From Anisodus tanguticus (lineage: Eukaryota; Streptophyta; Magnoliopsida; Solanales; Solanaceae): a stretch of DNA of 64,000 bases. Positions within the stretch are counted from its first letter, which is position 1, and every line of letters starts with the position of its first letter. The stretch is taken from NCBI GenBank assembly GCA_034509755.1, contig CM067555.1:22084142-22148141 (forward strand), written 5' to 3'. Positions 45,530-57,639 of the stretch are shown in pieces. The notes below the pieces were generated by a model that saw only the letters and a program-made list of their open reading frames with translations, searched no databases and was not told where the DNA came from. The translations under genes were made by a program, and so were the position numbers.

Positions 45530-48352
45530 AGAATTAGATAGACCGGAAATCAAATTCAAAAACTATTTCCTATTATACATATTCATTTAGGCTAATCAAC
45601 TAGGCTTTTTGTTTAATTAGCTCCCACTATTTTAACATACTTCTACGACCCGCATGGTAGAATACGGACCTATATTAATTGAGGTCATAATGGGCCAAGA
45701 TCCAAGCCTATGCTATCTCCGTGTTTGCTTTGGCTGATAACTTCAATAACATATCTTGGTAGGTTCTAAACCAATTGCAAAACTTATTCGCAACTCTTGG
45801 TTGATCAAATTATTACATTTAATCTTGCATCCTTAGATTAGTCCGACACTTTGGCGCCAAGATTTGTCTAAGCAAGTCAACCCCATTACACGACCGCGTT
45901 TATGTATCTAAGCAAATTTGGCCTTTGTGAGCAAACACTTTGGTGTAAATACCCACAAAAGTTTATCATTTACCTTTACATTAAAACATATCTATGAAAG
46001 AGTCTGGGTCCTCGTAGACTTAGAGCAAATGCTTTGGCATAAATACTCGTATCGCCGAAAAGGATTTTGCACTCTAACAATTATAATGGACGACGCGTTT
46101 TAATTTAGGCTTGTATTTAAAGTTTTGGGGAACATTTTAATTTTAGGGTTCTAACCAAGATCAACACTTTTACGCCATATCCAATATGACATCTTAACAT
46201 CATGCAAACTAAAGACACATATAGTTTTGGGAACCGTCAATCCAATATGCAGGATATAAGATGGTTTAATCAAACACTTGGTGCCACCTGCCCAGACAGT
46301 TATAGCGGACACTATTCTAGAGATGTAAATGACAAACATTTGACATTTAGCACATAAACAGTATATTTATCAAATAATATACTGTGTAATAATAATGTTG
46401 GGTTAAACATTCTGAACTCCGAATTTTTTTTGGACAGGTGGGGCAGCGGCGCTAATCATTAGCGTCGCGGCACCACTGAGGCAGTAACCCCAATTTTCTA
46501 AAAAATGCACTAGCGCCGCGGCGCTCAATCATGGAGCCGCGACGCTTCAGAGGCAGTAACATTTCTGCTTCTGCAATTGAATTAGCGTCGCAGCGCTCCA
46601 CCATGGAGCCGCGACGCCTGTTGTCCAGTGAGTGCATATTTAAAAAAATGAAGCATTAGCGTTGCGGTGCTTCACCATGGAGCCGCGTCGCCTCCTTGAA
46701 ACCCTAGTCAGAGCCGCGGCGCCGATGTCCTTACAAATGTTTCTGTGTTGATTTTCAAAAAATCGTTCAACCCTTAAATCCAATTTAGGGATCAATACAC
46801 AGGTCCTTTATCATCACCCACCATTATCAATAACGCCCATATTGACCATCATCCGTTCTTTACTCGTTCTTAGTCGTGCACCGTGCAATGAGCCGGACAA
46901 CGCACTTGGCTTAGTTCGAGTTAGAGCGGAATGACTTCCTCGAGTTAGCGTAGGAGATAATTTAGTAGAATCTTTATCACTCGAGCTCGTGAAGGAATTT
47001 GTGCAAAACACGCGATTGCCATTCCAATTGCAAGCTCACAATTGCCATTCCAATTCAAGCTTGTATGTTCTCCTACGGAAAGCTAGGAAATCCGGCAGAT
47101 GTTCGAGAGTATTTGATTCTAAGTCTCTAAGGCTTACAACATTTTTCAAAAAATGGTGTGTTGAATAATGAGGTGAATGCCTCTATTTATAGTTGAAAAA
47201 TAGGTCAAAATCGGATTAGGGTTTGACCTTGGGCCTGACCCAAAAGTTGAGGCAGAGGCGCTGCGGCCCTAGGTATGGGCACTGCGACGCTCGACTTTAT
47301 TTTTCGTGCATTCTTAATTAAATCCAAAATCCAATTTTGACTTAATTAAAATAATCATTATTCATTTAAATGTCTCGATTCCAAATCGAACATTTTAATT
47401 ACTCTCTTAATACATCCTTAGATCGAAATGGACAATTGACATAGTGTGACCCTACATGCCTTCTCATATCGACATTAATCAAATTAAGGTCTACACGGAA
47501 CTCCTAGACGGCGCCGGAAGACGAACTCAATATGTGAAGTACGTTTACACGAATCCAGTGAACTTAACCTTTATGTTGTAAGATAAAATCCTTTCATTCA
47601 CGACACACCCGATCAAGCTTCGGATTTGTCAAGTGTCTATCCAAATGGCTTAATCATTGTATCTCATCTATATTAGTTGACAACTAGACCATATTCTAAA
47701 TATGTCTATTGCGTTGGCCAACGACTTAGTCAACCTAATATCACTGAGAATCCGAGTGTTCTCTCGATTATACATCCGAGGAATGAATCATAATCTTGGC
47801 TCAACTACCACCTTCAATCCACATCGTAATGTACCCAATACAAGCCGTATCTCAACCTATAAGGCATTTGAGCTTAGGACGGGATCAAAGTACATTACTT
47901 TGTAGACAAGGCGCGTATTGACCTCAAGTCTAAGGACTTCTATCTCCCACACGCTGATCATACTTTAGACAAGTATAACAAACAATATATCAGCAGGGTA
48001 TACCAATACTTCCAAAGTATCCATGTGTCCATCACTAGTAACCATTACTCGTAGCAGGTACATCCTCTAAGGATGTGATGCAGACCACATGTTGACTTAT
48101 CACATATCATCGATATCCCATTCTCGATGGTCATTAGTCGAGGCTATTTTAAGAGTTACACTCTATCATTAATATCTCACTCTATTAATGACAACGTAAG
48201 CTCAAGGGATGCACATTAATGAATAATTACAAACAATCAAATAATAATTCAATAATTGCAAATGCCAAAATATTAATCTCCATTAATAATAATATGAATG
48301 TGTATAAAATACATTTGTCCTAATATAGATTGTCTCTAGGACATAAATATAC
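45530..48352 (-). repeat. Copia LTR (minus), with GC-rich palindromic array
   Basis: The minus strand opens at about 48352 with GACTGAAAGTATATTTATGT and CCTAGAGACAATC, a start common to many plant copia LTRs, and runs to the leader of the gag fragment at 45515. The left limit is approximate and no clean primer site is seen. The array at 46441-46730 is entered separately. No coding content. Confidence 0.65.
46441..46730 (-). repeat. Array of GC-rich palindromic boxes
   Basis: Four to five units about 70-90 bp apart, each with an AGCG-CGCGG-GCT type box and a second GAGCCGCGACGC-type box beyond ATCATGGA or ACCATGGA. The box at 46512-46525 (AGCGCCGCGGCGCT) is a perfect palindrome. Its GC content contrasts sharply with the AT-rich surroundings. 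Confidence 0.88.
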
Positions 48353-48364
48353 TTTCAGTCCCAA

Positions 48365-50500
48365 GTCTATGACCTTTGATGCATTAATGTTCCTCCTGAG
48401 CTTCTGTATTGTTGTCCAAACCAGCTCCTAGTATCAAATTGTTCCTCAACTAATTTAATTCACCACACTTTCTCCATATTATCAATGCCACAATAGAATG
48501 AGTACATAGTACTAATACCACACGCTGTGACGATGTCAATACAGAGGTCATGGATGAATTTATTGGCTCATAATATCCCAGTTGCATAACTATGAGTACA
48601 ACTTACCCAGGCTTGTCTGCCATTTGTATCATAATGTCCTTCAAACCTGTGCTGCATTTTGGATGCCTCAGTACTTGTTTGTGTTATCCATATTATACTA
48701 AATACTGGAATGTACATTTCATACACTGTAATATACAGAAAGTATACTACAACATACATGTGACCTGCAACTTCTACCTATGTACTCATATGCTATGCCT
48801 TTTTGTGTATGTGTAGAGAAATGCCCCTCAAGCCTAGTGTCAAGCCTTATGTCATCTGCAAACAAGAACAAAAACAAGAGGTTAGACCCTTATCCATCTT
48901 CATGTTCTCCTCCCATTGGATTTTAGCATGAGCATAGTATTGAGATTCTGCAACATCAAAGTTCCTCTTGTTTCTGTTGTTCTTGTCATCTTTGTAATTA
49001 TTCCAATGTCATCCTTTACCAATAAAAACACTTTTTCCATACATTGCCATCCCCTAAGTAGAGTGAGCACAAAGTGCTAATACCACTATCTGAGAAGTAG
49101 TCAATATATAAGTTAATGTTTTATTTGTATCAGGTCTGGAATAAGCTCTTATGCTCCTTCTGTCACCTGCAAATGAAAGCATAAAATATAGATGACCATA
49201 TTCTCCAGCAACTGTGAATCCTTCCACATGTGTACAAAGGTATACAAATGCCTTTGTCCTGAGATTTATACCCCCATCCAAGCAAAGTCCAAACTTCAGC
49301 TGCTGTGTCAATTCTTGTAGTTCCACCATTAGAGCTTTTTCATTTCCTGTGATAGGATCCATATTGCAGTAGTATAGATCATCCTTGAGCCAAGTATTTA
49401 CCAAATCGTGTCTTATTTGAGTGAGATCATTAGTAAAAAAAATCTGCAAATTCTAAAGCCTCACAAATGGTTGCAGACCAACCTCTCGTTCCCATAAATT
49501 GGAGCACCATCTGCAGAAAAGTACAGTAGACTGCTATGTATAGTGAAGCCAAGAAAATTGAAAAGATGTCCATAGTGATCTTGTGTGCTGCTTCATTCCA
49601 TATGAAACCAAGCCAGTGCCAAATATACAAAGCATATACCAATTCTCTTCCCATGTAACTAATATCCTCAATATATGCTATCACCAAAACTAAGTTCCTG
49701 CATTTTCCACCCATTGTTATGTCCTCAGCAGAATGAGCATATAATTCTAATACCATACACTAAGGATTAGTCAATAGGTAGATCATACACAACTGGCCGG
49801 TGTACTCCACACCTGTAGCACCAACCACTCCACACAAATACACTTCCATTGTTATATAGCATCTCTACTTCCTGATTCTGAGACTAAACCTACACAATTC
49901 CTTATCATTTCCAGTAGGATCAATAGAAGAGTATAGTCTAACCTGCTGTCATACTACAGATAGCATCAAATCATGTCCTGAAAGTTTAGAATCATTGACA
50001 CTATAAAACACCAAGTCTGCAAGATTCCTGATGTCTAAGGGATGCACTGATGTTGCTGTATACATCTCCTTTCCTGTGCAAGGATCAATGTAACAGTAGA
50101 AATTTATCATCAAAAACCAAAACCGCACCAAATTATTTCCATAGAAATAAGGATTCTTGGCACACCTTGCTATTATCATGAATGAACTCCTGGTGATTAT
50201 TTCTCCCATTACATTAGTCACCATCTCCATATATATGAAGCTGCAACCTGCAAAAAAGAAAAATAAGTTAGTTATTAAACAAACCGCCATACTATCCTCC
50301 CTAAGAACTTGAGTATGATGGTCTCCATTTCTCACGAACACACCAGCAGACCATATCAATATCTCCTCATAGTTCTTATTCTCAAATAGGGATATAAGAG
50401 CTTGTCACTATTGAAAATTCTCCTGCCTTTGGAGTCCAATTCTGCAAATGAGTGCACCACCACCTCTCTATGATCAAGAGCTACATTTGCAAGATGAAAT
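48365..50500 (-). pseudogene. Exon-like degenerate tandem repeats, unknown family
   Basis: The minus frames 49054-49449, 49430-49756 and 49949-50359 share protein patterns: YCNMDPITGNEKALM, YSSIDPTGNDKEL and YCYIDPCTGKEMYT; HDLVN and HDLML upstream; YLCTHVEGFTVAGEYGHLYF against YLCGVVGATGVEYTGQLC. At DNA level a block with ATGAG, GCTAATACCA and GTCAATA recurs at about 48495, 49060 and 49735. Acceptor-like sites (pyrimidine tract plus GCAG, minus strand) occur at about 48860, 49170 and 50250. This looks like a multi-exon gene or captured gene fragment with repeated exons, now with stops. No family is recognised. Confidence 0.45.
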
Positions 50501-50544
50501 TTAAGTGAGAAAACTACCAGAAAATTGGACATACGTGAAAACTA

Positions 50545-50712
50545 CCTCAGACTTAGACAAATTTAAGAACGTTTATGAACTCCCTTACTTGGTTTGACTT
50601 CAAAATGACCATCTATCACTCAAATTCATCCGAAAGGGATTCACATAACTAAAATGACACATCAACACTCATTTAATTCCTTCACACCTAACCCGGATTT
50701 ACGGATGTTACA
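50545..50712 (-). repeat. Outer element 5' LTR, terminal segment 3
   Basis: It matches 34238-34416 (GAACTCCCTTACTTGG to TTACA), ending at the TAGGT duplication. About 950 bp of LTR between segments 2 and 3 are missing, replaced by 45170-50544. Confidence 0.9.
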
Positions 50713-50717
50713 TAGGT

Positions 50718-51775
50718 ATTTCAGCATAAGTTCCCCCTGCCATTGTGGATTCCTTCCTTTCCTAGTCTAAAAGTGGACAAAGTTTCATCTAGCTCAATTT
50801 GTAATGAGCAATCATAATTTATCAATTTGTATTACCTTCTTCTGTCTCTCTTTCCTGCAAAACACTTAGAGAGATTAGTTCCAAGACTCCAAGTTATCTT
50901 GGGTCCCTTTCCTTGGACAATTAGATAGATCAATTCTTTCTTTATCCATTATGGAAACGTGCTTGTGAACCTATTCTCAGCACCTGTTCCCTTCTTGTTT
51001 ACATGTTTGGTGTTTGGATTACACTTTCTCAGACTCTTTTCCTTTTGCTTTAGATTCTTTACGCACACAATTTTGAGATGACCAATCCTTCCACATATTG
51101 TGCACAAATCTCATTCATCAGATTCTTCCTTAGCAATCCTATCATACCCTAGACTAATGGTAATGTTATGTGTCTGAATGGTGAGATTTGAAAGCAGTTG
51201 AGAGGATTGAGTCCAGTGGTTTTCTCTTTCTAGATCAGACTCAACTTTGGCAAGATTTAAGCTCATTTATGTGGATTTCTCATTTTCGAGATACAACTCT
51301 CTCCTCACCTTTCTTAGATCATCTCCAGCTCTGAGTTGCTTGCTGCTGGCTTCACTATTTCCATTTTTCATAACTTAGCGATAGAAATTTACACTGAAGT
51401 GCTAAGAAACATGAACCAAGTTGAGCAACTTGTTCCTTCAGATGGTTGTTTTCTTGTTCCACTTTAAATTTTCTATTTTTAACCTCTACCAGTTCTTCCT
51501 TTATACTAGTTAAGGCACTGAAGGACTCAACTCTTTTGGTACTCATATTCTGAAACTCATCGATTAAGGTGAACATCGAAGACATGAGTCTCTTCTTTGA
51601 AAAAAGATCTAACTTATCTTTTAATCTAATAACAATTACTTGAAGGTCCTCCTCAGATTCTTTGACGTCCTTCTCACAGTCAGAGCCATAGTCTTCAATG
51701 GCCACAAGAGAAGAATCATCATTTTCTTCTTCAGATTCATCATCTGACCCCCCCCCGCAGCAACCATAACCTTAG
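50718..51775 (-). pseudogene. Copia (SIRE/Maximus-like) gag: coiled coil and zinc knuckle
   Basis: The frame 51355-51705 (116 residues) is acidic and then coiled-coil: IVIRLKDKLDLFSKKRLMSS, IDEFQNMSTKRVESF, VEQENNHLKEQVAQL. It is preceded (to about 51770) by a Ser/Asp/Glu-rich stretch (SDDESEEENDDSS). Downstream at 51063-51104 the intact knuckle CTICGRIGHLKIVC follows. This order is typical of long-gag copia elements. The start is cut at about 51776 by the next LTR, and pol runs off to the TAGGT insertion site at 50713. Confidence 0.82.
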
Positions 51776-51782
51776 AGGTCTC

Positions 51783-54530
51783 TATAACCACTTGTTAGGT
51801 CATTTTGACTATTTTGCTTAAATTCCCAAAAACACTATTTCCCTGGCCTTGTTGTGGTTATATTGATGTGTGTGGATGGATGGCGCTATTTCGGAGTAAA
51901 TCAGATGAGAATAACGGAAGAAAATCTATGTTTTGAATTTTGGAAAGTCTCATGTTTGAAAAGTTTGACTAGGTGTTGACATTTGAGTAAATGCATTCAG
52001 AATCGAATTTCGATGATTCCATTAGCTACGGAATATGATTTGTGACTTAGGTGGACAGTTGGAATGGGTCTCGAGTAATGTGAGTGAGTTTCAGATAAGA
52101 TTGTGAAAATTGGAAAGTCTTAAGTTGAGAAATTAGCTTTAGTTAACTAAAGCCAACACTGAGGGCATTTGAGTCTTTTACAAAGTTTTGTCGATTCCAT
52201 CAGGTCCAGAATGTCGAATATGGTCTAGTCGATTCCTTGGTTCGGTTCTCGAGGCACTCGAGAGTATTTTGGGCATTTGGTTAAAATTCTAGTCTTAACA
52301 GTTTTAAAGTGGGTTTGGTCAAACATGTAGTCAAGATGACCTCATATGATGATTCCAAGTGCGTGAGAAAATTTGTTGCGTATTTTAGATGTGGTTTGCA
52401 TATTTAGTTTAGTCAAGATGACCTCGAATGAGGTTTGAGTGTCGGATCAGACATTAGTAGAAACCATAATTTTCTGGTTCAGTGATCTGGTGTCCGTTGA
52501 GTTCACAAAGGAGGCCCATGTTCGCGAAGCCCTAGCCTCAGAAAGGTCCACATTTGCAGCCACCGGGTCGCCTTCTCGTAGAGTTAAGTGGGAGTTGGGC
52601 CGGGTCAGCCTGCGTATCACATTCATGATATCCATATTGCGATCGCAAAGAGTGGGTCGTATCGAGGGTCGCGTTCGTGACACTTGGTCTCATTCACAAA
52701 GAGCATTTCGTGACCGGGCAGATTTAAAAGACCCACTTCGATGCAAAACATTTCATTCCCATTTTTGGAGCTTGGGGTCTCGGTTTGGAGGGGTTTTTGA
52801 GGTGATTTTCAAGGTTTTTCATTTGGGTAAGATTCTAACCTCCCTTTTGAGATTATATCACCAACTAGTAAGGATTTTATCGTAAAAATCATGATTTAAA
52901 TTTGAAAATTTGGGTTTATGAACCCTAAATTGAAAATGAAGTTTTTCTCTAATTAATCATGAATTAATGGATGGATTGAGTTGATATTTGGTATTTGGAC
53001 TCCATAGATGATGTATAAACTAATTTTGAAAGAAATTTCTCATTTTATTGGTTCGGGGTCTATTTTGGGTATTTTGGGTTCGTAATTTTTATATGGAAAT
53101 ATGAGTATCATTCGAATCGTATGTTAACGCACTATCCATAATTGACTACATTGGCATCTTTCGGAGGCTTTACGAAAGAGCAAGGCTATATGGTGATTCT
53201 CAAACTCCTAATTCCAAGCAACTTTAGATCTTGTACCTTACTTAAGCGTCATAGTTAGTTTAATTAACTAATTTAATAGGAGGCATGGGGATAATAAGGG
53301 ATCCCGATACTCGTGAGGTGATGAGCACTTGTATGGACACCGATGTCATATAAGGGAACTTGTGCTTTTAAATTACTCAATGAATGTCATGCATTTGGCA
53401 CTAGCTGATAGTATAGTACGATCCTTTGGATCTGTGATTGGGGTATGAAGCTCGTACTTTCCGTGATATTTGTATCTTACTGTGTGATATGTGACTATGT
53501 GTCCCATTTCATCCCTTTATACTCATTTAAAAGTGAAAAGAAGCTAAAGATCGAGTTGTTATTGTACAAATGACTGAGTTAGAACATGTATTGCATATAA
53601 TTTCTTGTTGTTGTTATACATATCATATTTATGCTTCATATTGTATGAATCTGTATGGAAATATGCGAGTATAACAATTGTGTGATTAGGAACATGTACT
53701 ATGTGAGCCTGCTATGTGATTATACTTAGGTAATGTGTGTGAGCCTAAGTGGTATATGGACCCCGTGAGTCCCCCATGGGTCACAATTCATTCATGTTCG
53801 AACGTGTGTATACCAGTAATGAGAAATAAAAGCTTTGTGTTGCATAGCATCTACATCTCATATCATTCATTCATTCTTTCTTTCTTTGTTTCTTGTTTTG
53901 CCTAACTGCGTAATTGCCCATTTTATCATGCTACTTGACTATTTGAGATGTTCCTAAACCGTTAAAGGTTCTTACACTTAGCCTTAAATCTTGGATTGAT
54001 TAGACTCTATTGATGTGGCTTGTGAATACCTTACTAGACTTGAGGAACTAGATGTTATAACCTAGGCTTAGACTTATGGTATGAGTGGATTCAAAGTTTG
54101 TATTATTGTGGTGAACTAATGGTAGTTAGTGTGGATGTAGTAATCAGTAGACCAACCCTCGTCTCCATTTAAGATAGGGTCGGTCGATGATGTTGTTGAG
54201 TACTATTGTTTTTGTACTCACGCTACACTTGCTGCACCTTTTTGTGTGCAGGATCTATTCCTAGTTCTAGTGGATTCCATGATTACCCAGCCCATTGGGG
54301 AGCTGACTTGGAGAATCCAGGGTGAGCTACCGGAAGATTCGTAGCAGTGACTTCCTCTTGCATTTACTTTCCTATATTTCTATTTCCAGACAATTATGTA
54401 TTTCAAAATGTATTTCCAGACTTGTAATTCTTAGTTCGTTCTTGTACTAGTGACACCAGATTTTTGGGAATTATTAAACTCTTCCTACTCTCTTTATTAA
54501 GGTTCCATTAAAGTTCTACAATGTGTTTTA
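51783..54530 (+). repeat. Tekay-type LTR, 3'-truncated
   Basis: The start near 51783 (TATAACCACTTGTTAGGTC) resembles a TGTAACGACCTGTTAGG-type LTR start with G-to-A changes. A palindromic U3 box TTGCGATCGCAA lies at 52637-52648 among other CG-rich words. Landmarks shared with other LTRs here are CCCGTGAGTCCCCCATGGGT at about 53765 and CACGCTACACTTGCTGCACC at about 54220. The usual GGTCGTGACA end is absent. No coding sequence. Confidence 0.65.
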
Positions 54531-55098
54531 TTTTAATTATTCCGCAATTGATTTTCTTTGAACTCTTCATAGTAAACTTATCAACCTTAAAAAATAGTAC
54601 AATGATGCAGTCAAAAGGAACATATTTTTAAATAATTAGATACTTTTACAGAAAAAGTACTGCAAAAAGGCTAAAAGACTGAGGGAAAACCAGGGTCCCC
54701 ATAACAAAAGGACAAGAAAATTCTCACTACCAAAAGAAATTCATATGCTCGGTATGACAAAAGGAAGAATCTTAAATGGAAGGTTAGAAGTAGGTCAAGG
54801 AAAAATCCTGATGCCAAGTATGTCTAAAGAAAAGATCCTAAAAGAAACGAACAAATCTATCTTACAAAAGCAAGTGGGAGAACAAATAACCTAATTCTTT
54901 CCAAAAGGAGAACAACTTGCTTAGATTGACTAAGAAACACCCGATTCACTTTTTATCCTATAAGTGGTGACTCAAATTAATTTGGGTTAGGCCATTCCTT
55001 AATGAACACTCAAAGTGCCTAGGTTAAAAAAGAAAAAAATTAGGAGCTTCAAGGCTAGTCTCCTCTCACTTAAGGGTCTCTCAAGGAGGAAACAAGAA
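54531..55098. other. Unassigned AT-rich sequence
   Basis: No open frame or repeat structure is recognised; probably decayed retroelement sequence joined to the truncated LTR. Confidence 0.4.
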
Positions 55099-55335
55099 CT
55101 CCCCTTGTCTCAATTTATATGACACACTTTCCTCTTTAGTCAGTCCCAAAAGAATGATACGTTTCCTAGTTTGGCAACAATTTAACTTTAAACTTTAGCT
55201 TTTACGCTTAGCAAGATGAACTATAACCACACAAATACTTTTGGTTTGTTTTAACCACAAGATTCAAAAGTCTTTCTTTATTTCTTAAATTCTGTTCCTA
55301 GTCAAACTACATCATTTAAATTGGGACGGAGGGAG
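55099..55335. mobile_element. Stowaway MITE (Tc1/mariner type, non-autonomous)
   Basis: The left end CTCCCCTTGTCTCAATTTAT and the right end, whose complement reads CTCCCTCCGTCCCAATTTAA, form the Stowaway terminal inverted repeat. The element is 237 bp, AT-rich and non-coding. A TA follows at 55336-55337 as the target duplication; the left TA is mutated. Subterminal words such as ATATGACACACTTTCC match the common Solanaceae Stowaway type. Such elements move with a mariner transposase supplied elsewhere. Confidence 0.93.
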
Positions 55336-55392
55336 TAGTAAGATTTCTCTTCCTAAAGAAGACTATAAAAAGGGAAAAGATAAAAGGGAAAA

Positions 55393-55512
55393 GATACTCA
55401 ATAACAACTACAAATTGAGAGACATCTCAAGAAGACTATCAAAAGGGGACAAGATACTCAAGAACAACTATAAATTGAGAGACATCTCAATAGGCTGGGA
55501 CATATCAAAAGA
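55393..55512 (+). repeat. 60-bp tandem duplication
   Basis: Two adjacent copies starting at 55393 and 55453 (GATACTCAATAACAACTA and GATACTCAAGAACAACTA), a few differences apart. Confidence 0.9.
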
Positions 55513-55929
55513 TCACTCATAAAGAACCCGATCCTTAAAATATTTTCAGGTATGCATTTTTATCTAAATATATGTTGCTTAAGTAATGTCCAGTTGGCAT
55601 GTATCATACAATCATTCCTAGGTCCCGAATAAATTCAATGTATTCCTTTAATCTATCCACATAAAATCAGCCAACGTTCACAAAAGGGGGACACATTTTT
55701 AATTTCCTTAAATGCGCATATGGTTGATTTCTTGGGTCATTTGTGTTTAAATATCCGAATTTCCCTCGCTATCTCTCACTTTGAATTCGAAGAAAAAAGG
55801 AAAACCCTTCAAAGTTCAAAACGTAATCCAAATCCGAAAGGACATCTTCATCATATCTTTCCAGAGCCACTAAACCAAACTCAAAACCCATCCCAATGAA
55901 TCAATCTACCAAAATACCCCGAAGTTGGT

Positions 55930-56802
55930 CATGAAACCCTAAGATTCAAAGTACAAGGAAAGGGAACACATAAAAAGGGGGTTATTGATGATCCAAATAA
56001 GTTATCCATGATGGTTTTTGATGAAGAAGAAGCACTAAGAGTGAGAAAAACTTGTTTAACAAAGGAAAATAAAAAGGGGAAATGGGTTGATACACGGGGA
56101 ACTACTCCCTTGAGCCCTAGAACATTCAAGAAAAAATTGAGGGAGATCTTGAAAAAAACATATGAGAGTGAGTGTGACAGTTCTGAAAAAGAGCACAATC
56201 TGCGTATGGAAAGAGAAATCACCTAAAGAATTAGGGAAGTGGAAATGTTCCTTGAAAGTATCAAGGGATTGATAATGGCTGATGAAATAAAGGTGGTAGC
56301 AGAAGGACCAGAAATAAGGACATAGCAAGGAAAAATAGGTCTGCACCATCTAGATCCAAAGGAACAAAAAGAAAACCCCTTACCATAATAGATAATGCCC
56401 TAGAAGAAAATAAATGTGAACTAACCATCTTAATCTTAAGCGATGATGAGGGAAAGAAGGTGGAAAACGATGGTGGGTCTTCTCGTGGTAAAATATTGAT
56501 GAAGCAATGAGTAATCCTCATCAATCTAGGAATGGAGAGTAGTCATGGTCAGCATGGGCAAAACCACAAACTCTTCTCAACTGCATAACATACTCCTCCA
56601 AGATATAGAAGAAATATGTTCTTCCTCGGAAGGACCTTGTCCTGAAAGGACTAAGAGTTGAAGAATAGTGTGAAGTCATCCGAATACTGGAAAAACTTAC
56701 AGAAGAAAGAAAAGCAAGAGAAAGGGTAGAAGCAGAAGTTAGAATTCTAAGAGCTAAAATCAAAGACCTAACTGATGAAGTAAGAAAACTAGAAAGTTCC
56801 TA
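55930..56802 (+). pseudogene. Broken Lys/Glu-rich coding stretch with C-terminal coiled coil
   Basis: The frame 56008-56226 reads MMVFDEEEALRVRKTCLTKE, then SPRTFKKKLREILKKTYESE. After stops, other frames give GTKRKPLTIIDNALEEN and ILSDDEGKKVEN (56360-56470), and IRILEKLTEERKAREKVEAE followed by ILRAKIKDLTDEVRKLE (about 56680-56800), a clear heptad-like coiled coil ending at a TAG. Composition and place before copia-type LTR pieces suggest the extra 3' (env-like) frame of a SIRE/Maximus element. This is inference only; no domain is recognised. Confidence 0.4.
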
Positions 56803-57639
56803 GCTAACCTTCTATCCCCACCAGCAAAGAGTCCAGTTCACAGATTTAGCCTTTGTTTCAATTGTGTCTGAGTCTTGCAATCTATCTCAAAAATGTATTT
56901 TTGATTATCTATGGTTGTAACTAGAATACTTTTGAAATTGTATGTTTAGAAGGATATTGTAAAACTTTGTTGATGCATTAATAAAATTATTTTTGAATAT
57001 GTCTCTCTATGTAGTAATATATGCCTGAAAAATATTGAACAAAGCATATATGGATAGTACTGAACTGGACAACTTGTATGTATATTGATCAATGACTGCT
57101 ACATTTATGATGTTTTTGATAACGACAAAAGGTTGAGTAGCAGCTTATATACCATTTCACAATAAACATGATAAAGAAACATGAAAATAAATTGGCCCCT
57201 CTAGAAACACCAACAAAACTTGATAATGCCAATGTGCTAAATATAAGGAATATTTTAAAGAAAGAGGTTCTCATCTACAAAGGCCTACTTTCCATATAAG
57301 GCACATGAACATCATAGGATATATTGTTAAGGAAATGATTCTTACTTATAAAAGATTTTACTCCTATTTAGAAGCACTAGCATAAGTGACAAGGAGAAGA
57401 AAAAAAGAAAGATGTTTTGATGAATATCAGTTGCCACTTAGGATGAATTGTAAAGGAACCGATTCTTACTTATAAAAGAACTCAGTCTAATCTAGAAGGC
57501 ACTGGAAAGGAACACAAGAAGAATAAAATAAATGTCCTAAGCTTAAGAACCTGGTCTTTACACATCATTTTATAGATTTCATATAACCTAGCTATCTAAA
57601 GGGTTGCAGAGAGCGGACAGTTAGTCTTTGAGTGAGATT
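56803..57639. other. Unassigned non-coding sequence
   Basis: AT-rich, without long frames. Two short imperfect repeats (TTCTTACTTATAAAAGA near 57335 and 57460) are the only structure seen. Confidence 0.45.

Larger units (their letters stand above)
32076..50712 (-). mobile_element. Outer Tekay-type element, RT/IN deleted, right LTR expanded by nesting
   Basis: Perfect 5-bp target duplication TAGGT at 32071-32075 and 50713-50717. The left (3') LTR is 32076-34416 and the interior 34417-36670. The right (5') LTR begins at 36671 and finishes at 50712, its parts separated by a nested Tekay element and a 5.4 kb block. The interior carries only gag and protease remnants followed directly by the polypurine tract, so reverse transcriptase, RNase H and integrase are deleted. 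With nested material removed the element is about 6 kb. Confidence 0.93.

Noticed and set aside
48592..48816. Plus-strand 74-residue frame in the exon-like region
   Set aside because: Antisense to the minus-strand repeat pattern and without conserved words.
32076..50712. Possible CRISPR-like arrays from the 46-bp and 57-bp repeats
   Set aside because: Units are contiguous tandem repeats without spacers, inside plant LTRs.
52439..52885. 148-residue plus frame (and its 78-residue antisense shadow)
   Set aside because: Lies wholly within an LTR, over its CG-rich words, with no domain; the frame is open because of base composition.
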